Under the pieces are notes generated by a model. The model was not told the DNA's origin. It worked only from the letters and a program-made list of their open reading frames with translations, and did not search any database. 64,000 bases of DNA, taken from contig NZ_CP027942.1 in the NCBI RefSeq assembly GCF_005484985.1, forward strand, positions 2,790,001-2,854,000, written 5' to 3'. This DNA is from Agrococcus sp. SGAir0287. GTDB taxonomy: Bacteria > Actinomycetota > Actinomycetes > Actinomycetales > Microbacteriaceae. How positions within the stretch are numbered: position 1 is the first letter of the stretch; each line of letters opens with the position of its first letter. The position numbers were made by a program, and so were the translations under genes. This document shows positions 40,795-49,293 of this stretch, piece after piece.

Positions 40795-41565
40795 ATGACC
40801 ACCACCAGGACCGCCATCGTCACGGGCGCCACGAGCGAGCGCGGCATCGGCATGGCCGTCGCCGATCGCTATGCGGCCGACGGCTGGGCCATCGTGATCC
40901 TCGACCTCGACGGCGAGCGCGCCGCGCAGGTCGCCGCCGAGATCGGCGAGCGGCACGGCGTGGCGCACTTCGGATCCGCGGTGAACGTCGCCGAGGAGGC
41001 CGCCGTCGAGGCCGCGCGCGCCGCCGTCGCCGCCGAGGTCGAGGCGGGTCGCCTGCCCGTCGTCGGCGCGCTCGCCAACATCGCCGGCATCACCTCGCCC
41101 GTGCCGTTCCTCGAGACCGACCTCGCGCTGTGGAACACCGTCATGGCCGTGAACGCGACCGGCACCTACCTCGTGACGAAGGCGTTCCTGCCGCCGATGC
41201 TCGAGGCGGGCTTCGGCCGCATCGTCAACATGTCGTCGGTGTCGGCGCAGCGCGGCGGCGGCGTCTTCGGCAAGGTGCCCTACTCGGCGGCGAAGGCCGC
41301 GATCCTCGGCTTCACGAAGGCGCTCGCGCGCGAGATCGCCGACTCGGGCGTGACGGTGAACTCTGTGACGCCCGGCGCCGTCGACACGAACATCCGCGTC
41401 GGCACGACGCCCGAGCTCGAGGCGCGCATCGCCGCCGACATCCCCGTCGGCCGCGTCGCGACCACCGACGAGATCGCCGCGGTGTTCGCGTTCCTGTCGA
41501 GCGATGGCGCGTCGTACCTGCAGGGCACGAACATCGACGTCAACGGCGGCAGCCACATGCACTGA
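40795..41565 (+). CDS. Short-chain dehydrogenase/reductase
   Basis: 256 residues. TAIVTGATSERGIGMAVA is the SDR TGxxx(A/G)xGxG cofactor motif; ANIAGIT the NAG motif; IVNMSSVSAQRGGGVFGKVPYSAAKAAI contains the catalytic Ser, Tyr and Lys (YSAAK); VNSVTPGAVDTNI is the post-catalytic loop. NAD(P)-dependent oxidation of a hydroxyl in the cluster's sugar or sugar-acid substrate is likely. Located 41 bases after the isomerase gene and 72 bases before the monooxygenase-fold gene, all plus strand, so one operon. Confidence 0.9.
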   Translation: MTTTRTAIVTGATSERGIGMAVADRYAADGWAIVILDLDGERAAQVAAEIGERHGVAHFGSAVNVAEEAAVEAARAAVAAEVEAGRLPVVGALANIAGITSPVPFLETDLALWNTVMAVNATGTYLVTKAFLPPMLEAGFGRIVNMSSVSAQRGGGVFGKVPYSAAKAAILGFTKALAREIADSGVTVNSVTPGAVDTNIRVGTTPELEARIAADIPVGRVATTDEIAAVFAFLSSDGASYLQGTNIDVNGGSHMH

Positions 41566-41637
41566 CGCCGGACGCGACGCTGCGCGTCGCCCGACGCGCA
41601 GCGCCCGCCAAGGCCCGACCCATCGAGAGGACACCCC

Positions 41638-41964
41638 ATGAGCGACGCCCCCGTGGTCGTCATCGCCATCTTCCGACCCGCCGCCGGCGCCCGCGACGAC
41701 GTGCTCGCAGCGCTCGGCCGCGCGATCCCGCGCGTGCACGAGGAGGAGGGCTGCACGCTCTACGCCATCCAGGAGGCCGCCGACGGCGTCATCTGGATGG
41801 TCGAGCACTGGACGTCGCAGGCACTGCTCGACGCGCACGGCGCCGGGCAGCCGGTCGCCGACCTGAACGCCGACCTCGAGGGGCTGCTGACCGAGCCCGT
41901 CGAGGTCATCACGGCGGCGCCGATCCCGTTCGGGGATCCGGCGAAGGGGCTCGTCCGCGCCTGA
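41638..41964 (+). CDS. Antibiotic-biosynthesis-monooxygenase-fold protein
   Basis: 108 residues, ABM/ferredoxin-like fold: VVVIAIFRPAAGARDDVLAALGRAIPRVHEEEGCTLYAIQEAADGVIWMVEHWTSQALLDAH. This small dimeric family covers quinol oxygenases, heme-degrading enzymes and YgiN-like proteins; many members near carbohydrate genes have unknown roles. GAGAGGA site 10 bases before ATG. Third gene of the plus-strand operon. The CTGTCGACAG site follows at 41974, before the GntR gene. Confidence 0.85.
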   Translation: MSDAPVVVIAIFRPAAGARDDVLAALGRAIPRVHEEEGCTLYAIQEAADGVIWMVEHWTSQALLDAHGAGQPVADLNADLEGLLTEPVEVITAAPIPFGDPAKGLVRA

Positions 41965-41973
41965 GCGCCCGGG

Positions 41974-41983
41974 CTGTCGACAG
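41974..41983. promoter_or_regulatory. GntR-type operator, site 3
   Basis: CTGTCGACAG, a perfect palindrome matching the core of the sites at 39768 and 48197 (one base difference), followed by TTCGAC as at 48191. Upstream of the GntR gene at 42101. Confidence 0.55.
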
Positions 41984-42100
41984 TTCGACACGGTAGGCTC
42001 GCGACACGTCGCCGCCACGGCGCACGTCCCGCGTCGACCCAGGAGCCCGCGTGCGTCATCCTCGCCTCGAGCAGCGGCGCACAGCGCTGGGCACCAGGCA

Positions 42101-42796
42101 ATGAGCGAGACCGGCTTCCCGACGCTGTCGTCGATCGAGCGACTCACGAGACGCGAGCTCATCCTCGACCGGCTGCGATCCTCCGTCGCGTCCGGCGAGC
42201 TGCCCCCGGGCACCCACCTGGGCGAGACGGAGCTCAGCTCCTCCCTCGGCGTCTCGCGCGGCACGCTGCGCGAGGCGCTGCGGCACCTCGAGGAGGAGGG
42301 GCTGCTGTCGCGGGACGCGCGCGGCAGGCTCTCGGTGCGCGTCGTGAGCCTCGCGGAGGTGCGGGACATCTTCGACGTGCGCTTCGCGCTGGAGTCGTTC
42401 GCGGCGGAGGTCGCGTGCAGCAGCCCGGCGCTGCCCGCCATCGTCGAGCGGCTCCGGGCCGCGCTCGCGCGGCTCGAGGCGGCAGAGCGCGAGGACGTGC
42501 CTGCGCGCATCGACGCCGACCTCGCCTTCCACGAAGAGATCTGCGCCGCGAGCGGCAACGCGACGCTCGTGGAGTCGTGGCGTCGCGTCTCCGGCCTCGC
42601 CCGCGTCGCGATCCTCGCCGCCGGACGCGAGACCGCGGTCGCCAACATGTCCGCGGCGCGGCACGAGCCCATCGTCGACGCGATCGCGTCCGGCGACGCA
42701 TCCCTCGCCCGCGCGGTGCTGCGCGAGCACTCCGCCGCCGCCAGGGACCTCGTCGCGCAGCGCATGGCCGAGGAGGACGCGAGCGAGGCTCGCTGA
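42101..42796 (+). CDS. GntR-family regulator (FCD subfamily)
   Basis: 231 residues. TRRELILDRLRSSVASGELPPGTHLGETELSSSLGVSRGTLREALRHLEEEGLL is the GntR winged helix; the FCD helical domain contains ADLAFHEEICAASGNATL and RHEPIVDAIASGDASLA. Paralogous to 37511. A CTGTCGACAG site lies 118 bases upstream. The gene ends close to the convergent 3-hydroxyisobutyrate-dehydrogenase-like gene at 42827. One of the two regulators, or both, probably bind the CTGTYGACAG sites. Confidence 0.88.
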   Translation: MSETGFPTLSSIERLTRRELILDRLRSSVASGELPPGTHLGETELSSSLGVSRGTLREALRHLEEEGLLSRDARGRLSVRVVSLAEVRDIFDVRFALESFAAEVACSSPALPAIVERLRAALARLEAAEREDVPARIDADLAFHEEICAASGNATLVESWRRVSGLARVAILAAGRETAVANMSAARHEPIVDAIASGDASLARAVLREHSAAARDLVAQRMAEEDASEAR

Positions 42797-42826
42797 CGAC
42801 TCGCGAGCGGCGAGCGGCGACGCGGC

Positions 42827-43705
42827 TCAGCCCGCGATCGTGCGGTACACGCCCGTGTGGTCGAGCGCGCCGTCGCCGGCGTCGACCGCCTCCTCGAACA
42901 GCGCGAGCGCGCGCTCGCCCAGCGGCAGCCGCAGCCCCGCGTCCGCCGCGGCGTCGCGCGCGTAGCGCAGATCCTTCACCTGGTAGTCGATCGTGCCGCC
43001 CGGTTCGAACGTCTCGTCGACCCAGTGGTGGCGCTTCTGCCGCAGCACCTCGCTCGACGCGAGGCCTGCGCCGAGCGCGTCGGCGAGCGCGTCGGCGTCG
43101 AGCCCGGCGGCGCGCGCGAGCGCGAACGCCTCCGACAGGGCCGCGACCGTCTCGGCGACGACGAGCTGGTTGCAGAGCTTCGCGGTGGCGCCCGCGCCCG
43201 TGGGCCCCATCCGGGTCACGCGGCTCGCGCACGGCGCGAGCACCTCGGCGAGCGTCGCCGCCTGCGCGGCCGTGCCGCCGACCATGATCGACAGCCGGCC
43301 CTCCGCGGCGCCCACCACGCCACCGGACAGGGGCGCGTCGACGACCTCGACGCGCCCCTCGAGCTCGGCGGCGAGGCGCCGCAGCGCCACGGGCGAGACC
43401 GTGCCGCAGACGACGAGCATCGGCGTGCGACGCGCGTCGCGCCAGCCGGCGAGGAGGCCGTCAGGCCCCTCGAGCACCGCACGCACCTCGTCGAGATCCG
43501 GCAGCACCGTGATCGTGACGTCGCTGGCGGCGAGCGCCGGGGACGCCGCGACGCGCACGGTCGGATGCTCGGCGGCGAGCGCCTGCGCGCGCGCCGCCGA
43601 GCGGTTCCAGACGGTCAGCGCCCCTGCCGAGGCGAGCCGTCGAGCCATGGGCCGTCCCATGGCGCCGAGGCCCACGAGCGCGAGCCCTCGGCTCGACGCC
43701 GTCAT
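42827..43705 (-). CDS. 3-hydroxyisobutyrate dehydrogenase-family oxidoreductase
   Basis: 292 residues. LVGLGAMGRPMARRLASAG (Rossmann), LPDLDEVRAVLEG, VDAPLSGGVVGAAEGRLSIMVGG and GAGATAKLCNQLVVAETVAALSEAFALARAAGLD with the catalytic-type Lys. Oxidises a beta-hydroxy acid with NAD(P). Its ATG overlaps the COG4091 gene stop by four bases (ATGA), so the two are coupled and probably act in sequence. A paralog of 31232 with the same fold but clearly different sequence. Confidence 0.88.
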   Translation of the reverse strand: MTASSRGLALVGLGAMGRPMARRLASAGALTVWNRSAARAQALAAEHPTVRVAASPALAASDVTITVLPDLDEVRAVLEGPDGLLAGWRDARRTPMLVVCGTVSPVALRRLAAELEGRVEVVDAPLSGGVVGAAEGRLSIMVGGTAAQAATLAEVLAPCASRVTRMGPTGAGATAKLCNQLVVAETVAALSEAFALARAAGLDADALADALGAGLASSEVLRQKRHHWVDETFEPGGTIDYQVKDLRYARDAAADAGLRLPLGERALALFEEAVDAGDGALDHTGVYRTIAG

Positions 43706-45045
43706 CGGACGGCGGATGCCGCGAGCGCCTCGGTCTCGCGTCGCAGCTCGATCGCCTGTGCGAGCGAGTCGTCGATCTCGACGTCGTCCCAGCGCACGGA
43801 CTCGCCCTGCCGGACGTCGCGGCGCAGCGGCACGTGATGCGCGAGCGCGACCGGCAGGTAGCCCTCGCGCACGGACGTCCGCGCGGAGACGAGCTTGCCG
43901 TAGACCGCGAACCCGCCCTCGCCGTCGAGCGTCGCACCGGCCGCGAGATCCGTCTTCGCCGTCGCGACGACGTCGGCCGTGAAGCCGACGGCGGTGCCGG
44001 TCGCGACGCCGCGCAGGACGGCGTTCGCGATCGACACGTTCAGCTCGAGGCCCACGTAGTGGTACGGGCGGTAGAGCGCCGCGTACTGCCCCGTCGGGTC
44101 CGGGTGCCACGGGTACTCCTGGAAGCAGCTCGCGACGTAGTCGTTCGTCGCCTTCACGACGACGAAGACGCCCTCCTGGGTGTTGTGGGGGATCCAGTCG
44201 CCCTCGCGCGTGTACGACGACATGACGTCGACGGTGCCCTCGTGCTCGAGCACGCCGCCGACCTCCTTCGGACGGCAGACGGTCGCGATCTCCTCGAGGT
44301 TCCCGGGCGTGAACGTGAGGCCCGCGTCGCCGGGCACGAGCCCGGCCGCGTTCGCGACGGCCGCCATCTCGATGGCCGCCTTCGTGCCGTCTCGGAACGA
44401 GGTGTGCATGTTGGGGTTCAGCTGGCCCGACTGCTTGAGCTCGTCCGAGAACTCCCAGTGGTCCCAGACGTTCGCGGGGTTCATCTGGTGGTAGCCCGGC
44501 AGGTACTTGGCGCCCTTGCCGGCGCAGACGACGTCGAAGCCCGACGTGCGCGCCCAGTCGATGAGCTCCCAGATCAGCGCGGGCTGGTCGCCGAACGCCA
44601 TCGAGTAGACGACGCCGGCCTCCTTCGCGCGCTTCGCGAGCGCGGGGCCCGCGAGCGCATCCGCCTCGACCGTGACCATCATGACGTGCTTGCCCGAGTC
44701 GATCGCGGCGAGCGCGTGCGCGATGCCGACGATGGGGTTGCCCGTCGCCTCCACCACCACGTCGATGTCGGTGCGGAAGAGGTCCATCGCGTTCGCGATC
44801 ACGGCGGTGCGGCCCTCGGCGAGGTCGTCGACCGAGTCGACGATCGCATCCTCCGGCCATCCGACGCGAGCGAGGGACTCGCGCGCCCTGGCCGTGTCGA
44901 TGTCGGCGATCGCGGCGACGCGGATGCCGGGGATGTTCCTGGCCTGCGACAGGTACATGGTGCCGAAGCGGCCGGAGCCGATGAGGCCGACCCGGATGGG
45001 GTCGCCCGCGGCCTCGCGCTCCTGCAGCAGCTCGTGGAGGTTCAT
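43702..45045 (-). CDS. COG4091-type predicted homoserine-dehydrogenase-like protein with SAF domain
   Basis: 447 residues. An N-terminal NAD(P)-binding domain: IRVGLIGSGRFGTMYLSQARNIPGIRVAAIADI, then DIDVVVEATGNPIVGIAHALAAIDSGKHVMMVTVEADAL. A central region (VVCAGKGAKYLPGYHQMNP, YRPYHYVGLELNVSIANAVLRG) and a C-terminal SAF-type domain (about 360-440; LPVALAHHVPLRRDVRQGESVRWDDV). This domain order fits COG4091, predicted homoserine dehydrogenases with a C-terminal SAF domain, from family memory. ATG 45045 with a GGAAGG site. Neighbours (TRAP transporter, dehydrogenase) imply a role in catabolism of a sugar-acid-type compound; the substrate is not known to me. Confidence 0.85.
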   Translation of the reverse strand: MNLHELLQEREAAGDPIRVGLIGSGRFGTMYLSQARNIPGIRVAAIADIDTARARESLARVGWPEDAIVDSVDDLAEGRTAVIANAMDLFRTDIDVVVEATGNPIVGIAHALAAIDSGKHVMMVTVEADALAGPALAKRAKEAGVVYSMAFGDQPALIWELIDWARTSGFDVVCAGKGAKYLPGYHQMNPANVWDHWEFSDELKQSGQLNPNMHTSFRDGTKAAIEMAAVANAAGLVPGDAGLTFTPGNLEEIATVCRPKEVGGVLEHEGTVDVMSSYTREGDWIPHNTQEGVFVVVKATNDYVASCFQEYPWHPDPTGQYAALYRPYHYVGLELNVSIANAVLRGVATGTAVGFTADVVATAKTDLAAGATLDGEGGFAVYGKLVSARTSVREGYLPVALAHHVPLRRDVRQGESVRWDDVEIDDSLAQAIELRRETEALAASAVR

Positions 45046-45144
45046 GGTGATGCCTTCCTGCTCGGTGGGATGCCGACGCGTCGAGCACGCGGGCATGGCG
45101 AGGTGGCGCCGACCGTGTCCGAGCGCACGGGCGGCGGGTGGGGG

Positions 45145-45182
45145 CGCGGGGCCCTCGGATGTCCAGGTCCGAGAGCCCCGCG
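45145..45182 (-). terminator. Hairpin between DctP and the COG4091 gene
   Basis: CGCGGGGCCCTCGGA and TCCGAGAGCCCCGCG pair over 15 bases with one mismatch. It follows the TRAP binding-protein gene on the minus strand and may cause partial termination before the enzymes. Confidence 0.7.
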
Positions 45183-45198
45183 TGTTCGGGGGTGCCGA

Positions 45199-46209
45199 TC
45201 ACATGGCGCGGATCTCCTCGACCCACGTCTGCACCTGGTCGGGCAGGCCGTCGACGACGGGCTGGGTCGCCTCGACCCATGCGTCGCGGTCGGTGATCTC
45301 GGCGAACACTGCGCCGCCGGCCTCGAGCTCGGCGCGGTACTCCTCGTTCTGCGCGATCGTGTTCTCGGTGTACTCGACGCCGACCTGCTCGGCCGCGTCG
45401 CGGATGATCGTCTGCTGCTCGTCCGTGAGGCCCTCGAGGGCCTCCTCCCACAGGATGAAGTGGTAGTTCGCGTAGACGTGGTTCGTCTCGGCGATGTACG
45501 GGTTCACCTCGTAGATCGAGTTGAAGAGGATGGCGTCGACCGGGTTCTCCTGGCCGTCGATGACGCCGGACTCGAGCGCGGAGTAGACCTCGTTGAAGGG
45601 CAGCGCCTCGGCGCGCGCGCCGATCGACTCCCACGTCTGCAGCATGGTGGGTGCGCTCGGCGTGCGGATCGTCATGCCCTGCACGTCGGCGATGGATGCG
45701 ACGGGGTCGCTCGTCGTCAGCACGCGCGGGCCGCGGTAGAGGTTGCCGATCGGCTCGTAGCCCGACGCCTCGCTCACGGCGTCGACGATCTCGGTGCCGA
45801 GGTCGCCGCTCCAGACCGCCTCGAACTGGTCGTAGTCCTCGTAGAGGAACGGCGCGGTCTCGACGCTCGCGAGCTCGGTGTACGACTCGAGCGAGAGGAG
45901 GCTCTCGATCACGATGTCGGTCGAGCCCAGCTGCAGGCCCTCGATCATCTCCTCCCACGTGCCCAGGGTGGACGCGGGGTGGATCTCGACCGTGATCTGA
46001 CCGTCGGAGGCCTCGCTCACGAGCTCGGCGAAGCGGATCGAGGCGTCCTGCCGCGCGTCGGTGTCGCTGCCGGCGTGGCCGAGGACGAGGGTGAGCGGCT
46101 CGCTCTCGCCCGACCCCGAGGGGGCCGAGTCGCTCGGACGGCAGCCCGTGAGGGCGACGAGGGCGATGGCGCCGACCGCGACGCTGCGGACGATGGTGCG
46201 CTGATGCAT
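45199..46209 (-). CDS. dctP: TRAP transporter solute-binding lipoprotein (DctP family)
   Basis: 336 residues. Lipoprotein signal peptide with ALTGC lipobox at residue 23. The mature part has the DctP family signatures: LTLVLGHAGSDTDARQDASIRFAELV, ITVEIHPASTLGTWEEMIEGLQLGSTDIVIE, GMTIRTPSAPTMLQTWESIGARAEALPFNEVYSALESGVIDGQENPV with the carboxylate-binding Arg, and NHVYANYHFILWEEALEGL. It captures a carboxylate such as a sugar acid. AAGGAGC site eight bases before ATG. Separated from DctM by 35 bases. Confidence 0.92.
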   Translation of the reverse strand: MHQRTIVRSVAVGAIALVALTGCRPSDSAPSGSGESEPLTLVLGHAGSDTDARQDASIRFAELVSEASDGQITVEIHPASTLGTWEEMIEGLQLGSTDIVIESLLSLESYTELASVETAPFLYEDYDQFEAVWSGDLGTEIVDAVSEASGYEPIGNLYRGPRVLTTSDPVASIADVQGMTIRTPSAPTMLQTWESIGARAEALPFNEVYSALESGVIDGQENPVDAILFNSIYEVNPYIAETNHVYANYHFILWEEALEGLTDEQQTIIRDAAEQVGVEYTENTIAQNEEYRAELEAGGAVFAEITDRDAWVEATQPVVDGLPDQVQTWVEEIRAM

Positions 46210-46244
46210 GGTGCTCCTTGGTGGATGGGTGGGGCGGGACGAGG

Positions 46245-47567
46245 TCACGGCATCATCAGGTTCGGCAGCCAGAGCGAGATCTCCGGCACGAACGTGATGA
46301 GCAGCAGGAAGAGCAGGCCGGCGAGGAGGAAGGGCAGCACGGCCTTGACGGCGCGCAGCATCGAGACCTTGCCGATCTCGGCCGCGAGCATGAGCCCGAT
46401 GCCGACAGGCGGGGTCAGGAGGCCGACGCTCAGGTTGACGACGATGATGATGCCGAGGTGCACGGGGTCGATCCCCGCCTCCACCGCGACCGGGTACAGG
46501 ATCGGCGTGAGGATGATGAGGGCGGCGTTCGCCTCGATGAACATCCCGACGACGAGCAGCACCGCGTTGATGAGCAGCAGCAGGATGATCGGGTTCTCCG
46601 TGACGGCGAAGATCGCCTCGGCGGCCGTCTGCGGCACGAAGCCGAGCGTGAGCGCCCACGAGTAGATCTGCGCAGCTGCGAGCACGAGCATGATGAGCCC
46701 GACCACGAGCGCCGAGTCGGCCATGCCGAACACGAAGCGCTTCCACGTCAGCTCGCGGTACACGAAGATGCCGACGACGAGGGCGTAGACGACGGCCACG
46801 GCCGCGGCCTCGGTGGGGGTGAACCAGCCGAAGCGGATGCCGCCGAGGATCACGATCGGCAGCAGCAGGGCCGGCGTGGCCTTCCACAGCGACGGCCAGA
46901 ACCTGGGCCGGTCCTCCTTCGCGATCGTGCCGATCGGGCGATGCAGCATCTTCGCCTCGGCGATCGCCTCGTCGGTGAAGCCGAGCCAGCGCGAGGTCAC
47001 GTGCACGACGACCATGAGGATCACGACGTAGAGCAGCGCGGGCACGATGCCGGCGAAGAAGAGCGCGCCGATCGACGTGCCGCTCACGACGCCGTAGACG
47101 ATCATCGTGATCGACGGCGGCATGATCGGATCGACGACGGGCGCCGCAGCCATGACGGCCGAGGCGTACGCGGGCTTGTACCGACGCTCCTTCATCGCGG
47201 GGATGAGGATGCGGCCGAGGCTCGAGATCGATGCGACGGCGGAGCCGGAGATGCCGCCGAAGAACAGCGACGAGAGCACCGTGGTCTGTGCGATGCCTGC
47301 GCGCATGCCGCCGACGATCGAGTCGGCCAGGTCGAGCATGCGCTTCGTCATCCCGCCCTCGTTCATGACCGCGCCCGCGAGCACGAACAGCGGGATCGCG
47401 AGCAGCGGGAACGGGGTCATGCCTGCGACGAGGCGCTGGGCTCCGACGGACAGCGGGGCGTCGGTCGTGAGCCAGATCGCCACGAAGGACGCGGCTGCGA
47501 GCGCGAAGCCGACCGGCACGCGCAGCAGCATCGCTGCGCCGAAGCTCGAGAGGATCGTCGGTCCCAT
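46245..47567 (-). CDS. dctM: TRAP transporter large membrane subunit (DctM family)
   Basis: 440 residues, 12 or more membrane segments. LRVPVGFALAAASFVAIWL, LLAIPLFVLAGAVMNEGGMTKRMLDLADSIVGGMRAGIAQTTVLSSLFFGGISGSAVASISSLGRILIPAMKERRY and VVDPIMPPSITMIVYG match the DctM translocation subunit, driven by an Na+ gradient. TGATG overlap with the DctQ stop. Middle gene of the operon dctQ-dctM-dctP. Confidence 0.93.
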   Translation of the reverse strand: MGPTILSSFGAAMLLRVPVGFALAAASFVAIWLTTDAPLSVGAQRLVAGMTPFPLLAIPLFVLAGAVMNEGGMTKRMLDLADSIVGGMRAGIAQTTVLSSLFFGGISGSAVASISSLGRILIPAMKERRYKPAYASAVMAAAPVVDPIMPPSITMIVYGVVSGTSIGALFFAGIVPALLYVVILMVVVHVTSRWLGFTDEAIAEAKMLHRPIGTIAKEDRPRFWPSLWKATPALLLPIVILGGIRFGWFTPTEAAAVAVVYALVVGIFVYRELTWKRFVFGMADSALVVGLIMLVLAAAQIYSWALTLGFVPQTAAEAIFAVTENPIILLLLINAVLLVVGMFIEANAALIILTPILYPVAVEAGIDPVHLGIIIVVNLSVGLLTPPVGIGLMLAAEIGKVSMLRAVKAVLPFLLAGLLFLLLITFVPEISLWLPNLMMP

Positions 47568-48118
47568 CACACCTCTCCCTTGATCACGATGAGGTCGGCG
47601 GGCTGATGGATGAGCGGGGCGTCGAGCGGATCCTCGCCCTCGTCGGCGTTGACGCTGAGCCACCAGGCCTCGACGGCGAACACGAGCGCGAGGGCCGAGC
47701 CGACGGGTACGGCGAGCGCGACCCAGCCGGTCGAGATGCCGAGGCCGGGCGCCGTGCGGCTCCAGGCGGCGCCGAGGCCCTCGATGCCGAAGGCGAGCAG
47801 CAGCAGGAGCGTGCCCGCGACGATGAGGAAGGCGACGGAGTCGATGAGGCGAGCGAGCCAGCGTCGGTAGGGCACGTACTCCCAGATGTCGAGCACCATG
47901 TGCCGTCCGCGCCGCACGCCGAGCGCGATGGCCAGCATCGCGAGCCACACGAACGCGTAGGACGCGAGCTCGGCCGTCCATGCCGTGGAACCCCTCGTGA
48001 CGTAGCGCGCGAGCACCTGCCACATGACGCCGACGATGACGAGCCCGAGCAGCAGGATGCACAGCATCTGCACGGCGAGATCCAGCCGATCGAGCAGCCG
48101 GTGCAGCGCTCTCTTCAT
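47567..48118 (-). CDS. dctQ: TRAP transporter small membrane subunit (DctQ family)
   Basis: 183 residues, four membrane segments. LLLGLVIVGVMWQVLARYVTRGSTAWTAELASYAFVWLAMLAIALGVRRGRHMVLDIW is the DctQ signature (R-x-x-x-x-x-x-W-x-E-E-like and GxxxGRHM). Works with DctM in substrate translocation. ATG 48118 has an AAAGGAGC site; upstream ATG 48214 would lie in the operator region. First gene of the operon; the CTGTTGACAG operator lies about 80 bases upstream. Confidence 0.93.
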   Translation of the reverse strand: MKRALHRLLDRLDLAVQMLCILLLGLVIVGVMWQVLARYVTRGSTAWTAELASYAFVWLAMLAIALGVRRGRHMVLDIWEYVPYRRWLARLIDSVAFLIVAGTLLLLLAFGIEGLGAAWSRTAPGLGISTGWVALAVPVGSALALVFAVEAWWLSVNADEGEDPLDAPLIHQPADLIVIKGEV

Positions 48119-48190
48119 GCGTATCGCTCCTTTGCGATGCGGCCTGGTACGGCGCGAGCCCTTGAGGAGGGCCGTCGAACCGCCCTTCGT

Positions 48191-48212
48191 GTTCGACTGT
48201 TGACAGTAGAAC
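48191..48212. promoter_or_regulatory. GntR-type operator, site 2
   Basis: GTTCGACTGT and ACAGTAGAAC, a 22-bp palindrome with centre TG and one mismatch pair, containing CTGTTGACAG (48197-48206). Upstream of the dctQ promoter region; shared with the sites at 39766 and 41974. Confidence 0.75.
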
Positions 48213-48377
48213 ACGAGCGGCGCGCTGGGTCAAGCGTGGCGACCGCGAACGGTCGCGCGATCGCATCGCGGCTGCTCGGGTCGCCGATCGCGGCGCCCCC
48301 GAACGCACGACGCGTCTGCCTCGCCGACGGGGGCTCCCGCCGAGGAGCGAGCCGTCAGGCGAGACGCTCGCCGCGCG

Positions 48378-49121
48378 TCAGTGCGGCTGGTGGTGGTGCC
48401 GCAGGAGCGACGACCAGGAGGGCTCCTCCGGCTCGACCTCCGGCGCCGGCGGGCGCATGCGGTGGGCGACGAACCACCACGCGAGCATGGCGGTCGCCGA
48501 GGCGATCGCGACGTTCATCGCGCACGCGATCAGCAGCCCGACGACCGTGCCGACCGCGACGAGCCCACCCTCGGCGAGCCCTGCGATGCCGCGCTCGAGC
48601 AGCGGCGAGAGCAGGCTCGAGAAGGGCGCGGTGAAGATGTTGAGCACGATGCGCCCGGCCAGCGCGAGCGCGAACGCGGCGAGCGTGAGGCGCACGGGAT
48701 GCGCGAGGCCCGCGGCGCGCAGCACGCGGACGCTCACGAGCCCGCCACCCGCGGCGAGCGCGATCCCCGCGACGACGAGCAGCGCGGCCACCCACGGCCA
48801 CGGGCCCGCGTAGAGCTGGGCGACGCCGTCTGCGACGACGCCCGGCTCCACCTCGGGCAGCACGTCGGCGAGCCGGCGCACGACGGAGTCGAGCACGAGC
48901 GGCAGCAGGAGCAGCAGCACGCCGAGGCCGACGAGATCGGCGCCGAGCAGCAGCATCGCGCCGCCCACGCCACCCGCGAAGCGCGCACGCTCGAGCTGCT
49001 CGGGCGGCAGCGGGGGCCGCGGCGGCGGCGCGATCGACGCCCGATAGGCACGCTCGGCCTCGGGGCTGTGACCGACCGAGGATGCGGGCGTGCCCAAATC
49101 CTGGCGTTCGTCGGTCGTCAC
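48378..49121 (-). CDS. Membrane protein with five or six segments and His-rich tail
   Basis: 247 residues from GTG 49121. A Pro/Arg-rich N-terminal stretch (APPPRPPLPPEQLERARF), about five hydrophobic segments (LLGADLVGLGVLLLLLPLVLDS, PWVAALLVVAGIALAAGGG, LTLAAFALALAGRIVLNIF, LVAVGTVVGLLIACAMNVAIAS, TAMLAWWFVAH) and a C-terminus ending LLRHHHQPH. The His cluster could bind metal or be incidental. The layout recalls the paralogous membrane proteins at 58815 and 59428 (Pro-rich start, similar loops). It lies divergently from the iron ABC operon, so metal relation is possible but unproven. Confidence 0.75.
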   Translation of the reverse strand: MTTDERQDLGTPASSVGHSPEAERAYRASIAPPPRPPLPPEQLERARFAGGVGGAMLLLGADLVGLGVLLLLLPLVLDSVVRRLADVLPEVEPGVVADGVAQLYAGPWPWVAALLVVAGIALAAGGGLVSVRVLRAAGLAHPVRLTLAAFALALAGRIVLNIFTAPFSSLLSPLLERGIAGLAEGGLVAVGTVVGLLIACAMNVAIASATAMLAWWFVAHRMRPPAPEVEPEEPSWSSLLRHHHQPH

Positions 49122-49218
49122 CGCTCCATCGTGCTGGATGCGCCTGTGCCGCAGGTGGGAGCGAGACGGGAACGCCGGCGTGCATCGGATCGGGTGACGC
49201 CCGGATCGCGCTGGGGAC

Positions 49219-49237
49219 TTTGGTTAGGCTACCCTCA
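49219..49237. promoter_or_regulatory. IdeR/DtxR-type iron box
   Basis: TTTGGTTAGGCTACCCTCA matches the 19-bp IdeR consensus at 16 of 19 positions. It lies 57-75 bases upstream of the first iron ABC gene, consistent with iron-dependent repression. Confidence 0.82.
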
Positions 49238-49293
49238 CCAACGAGCGCGACGTCGCGCCGCCTCCCCTCCCCATGCAGATCGAAGGCAGTCCC

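Noticed and set aside
41566..41637. Separate small gene between the SDR and the monooxygenase-fold gene
   Set aside because: The 72 bases contain no start with ribosome site and no conserved composition; treated as a plain spacer.
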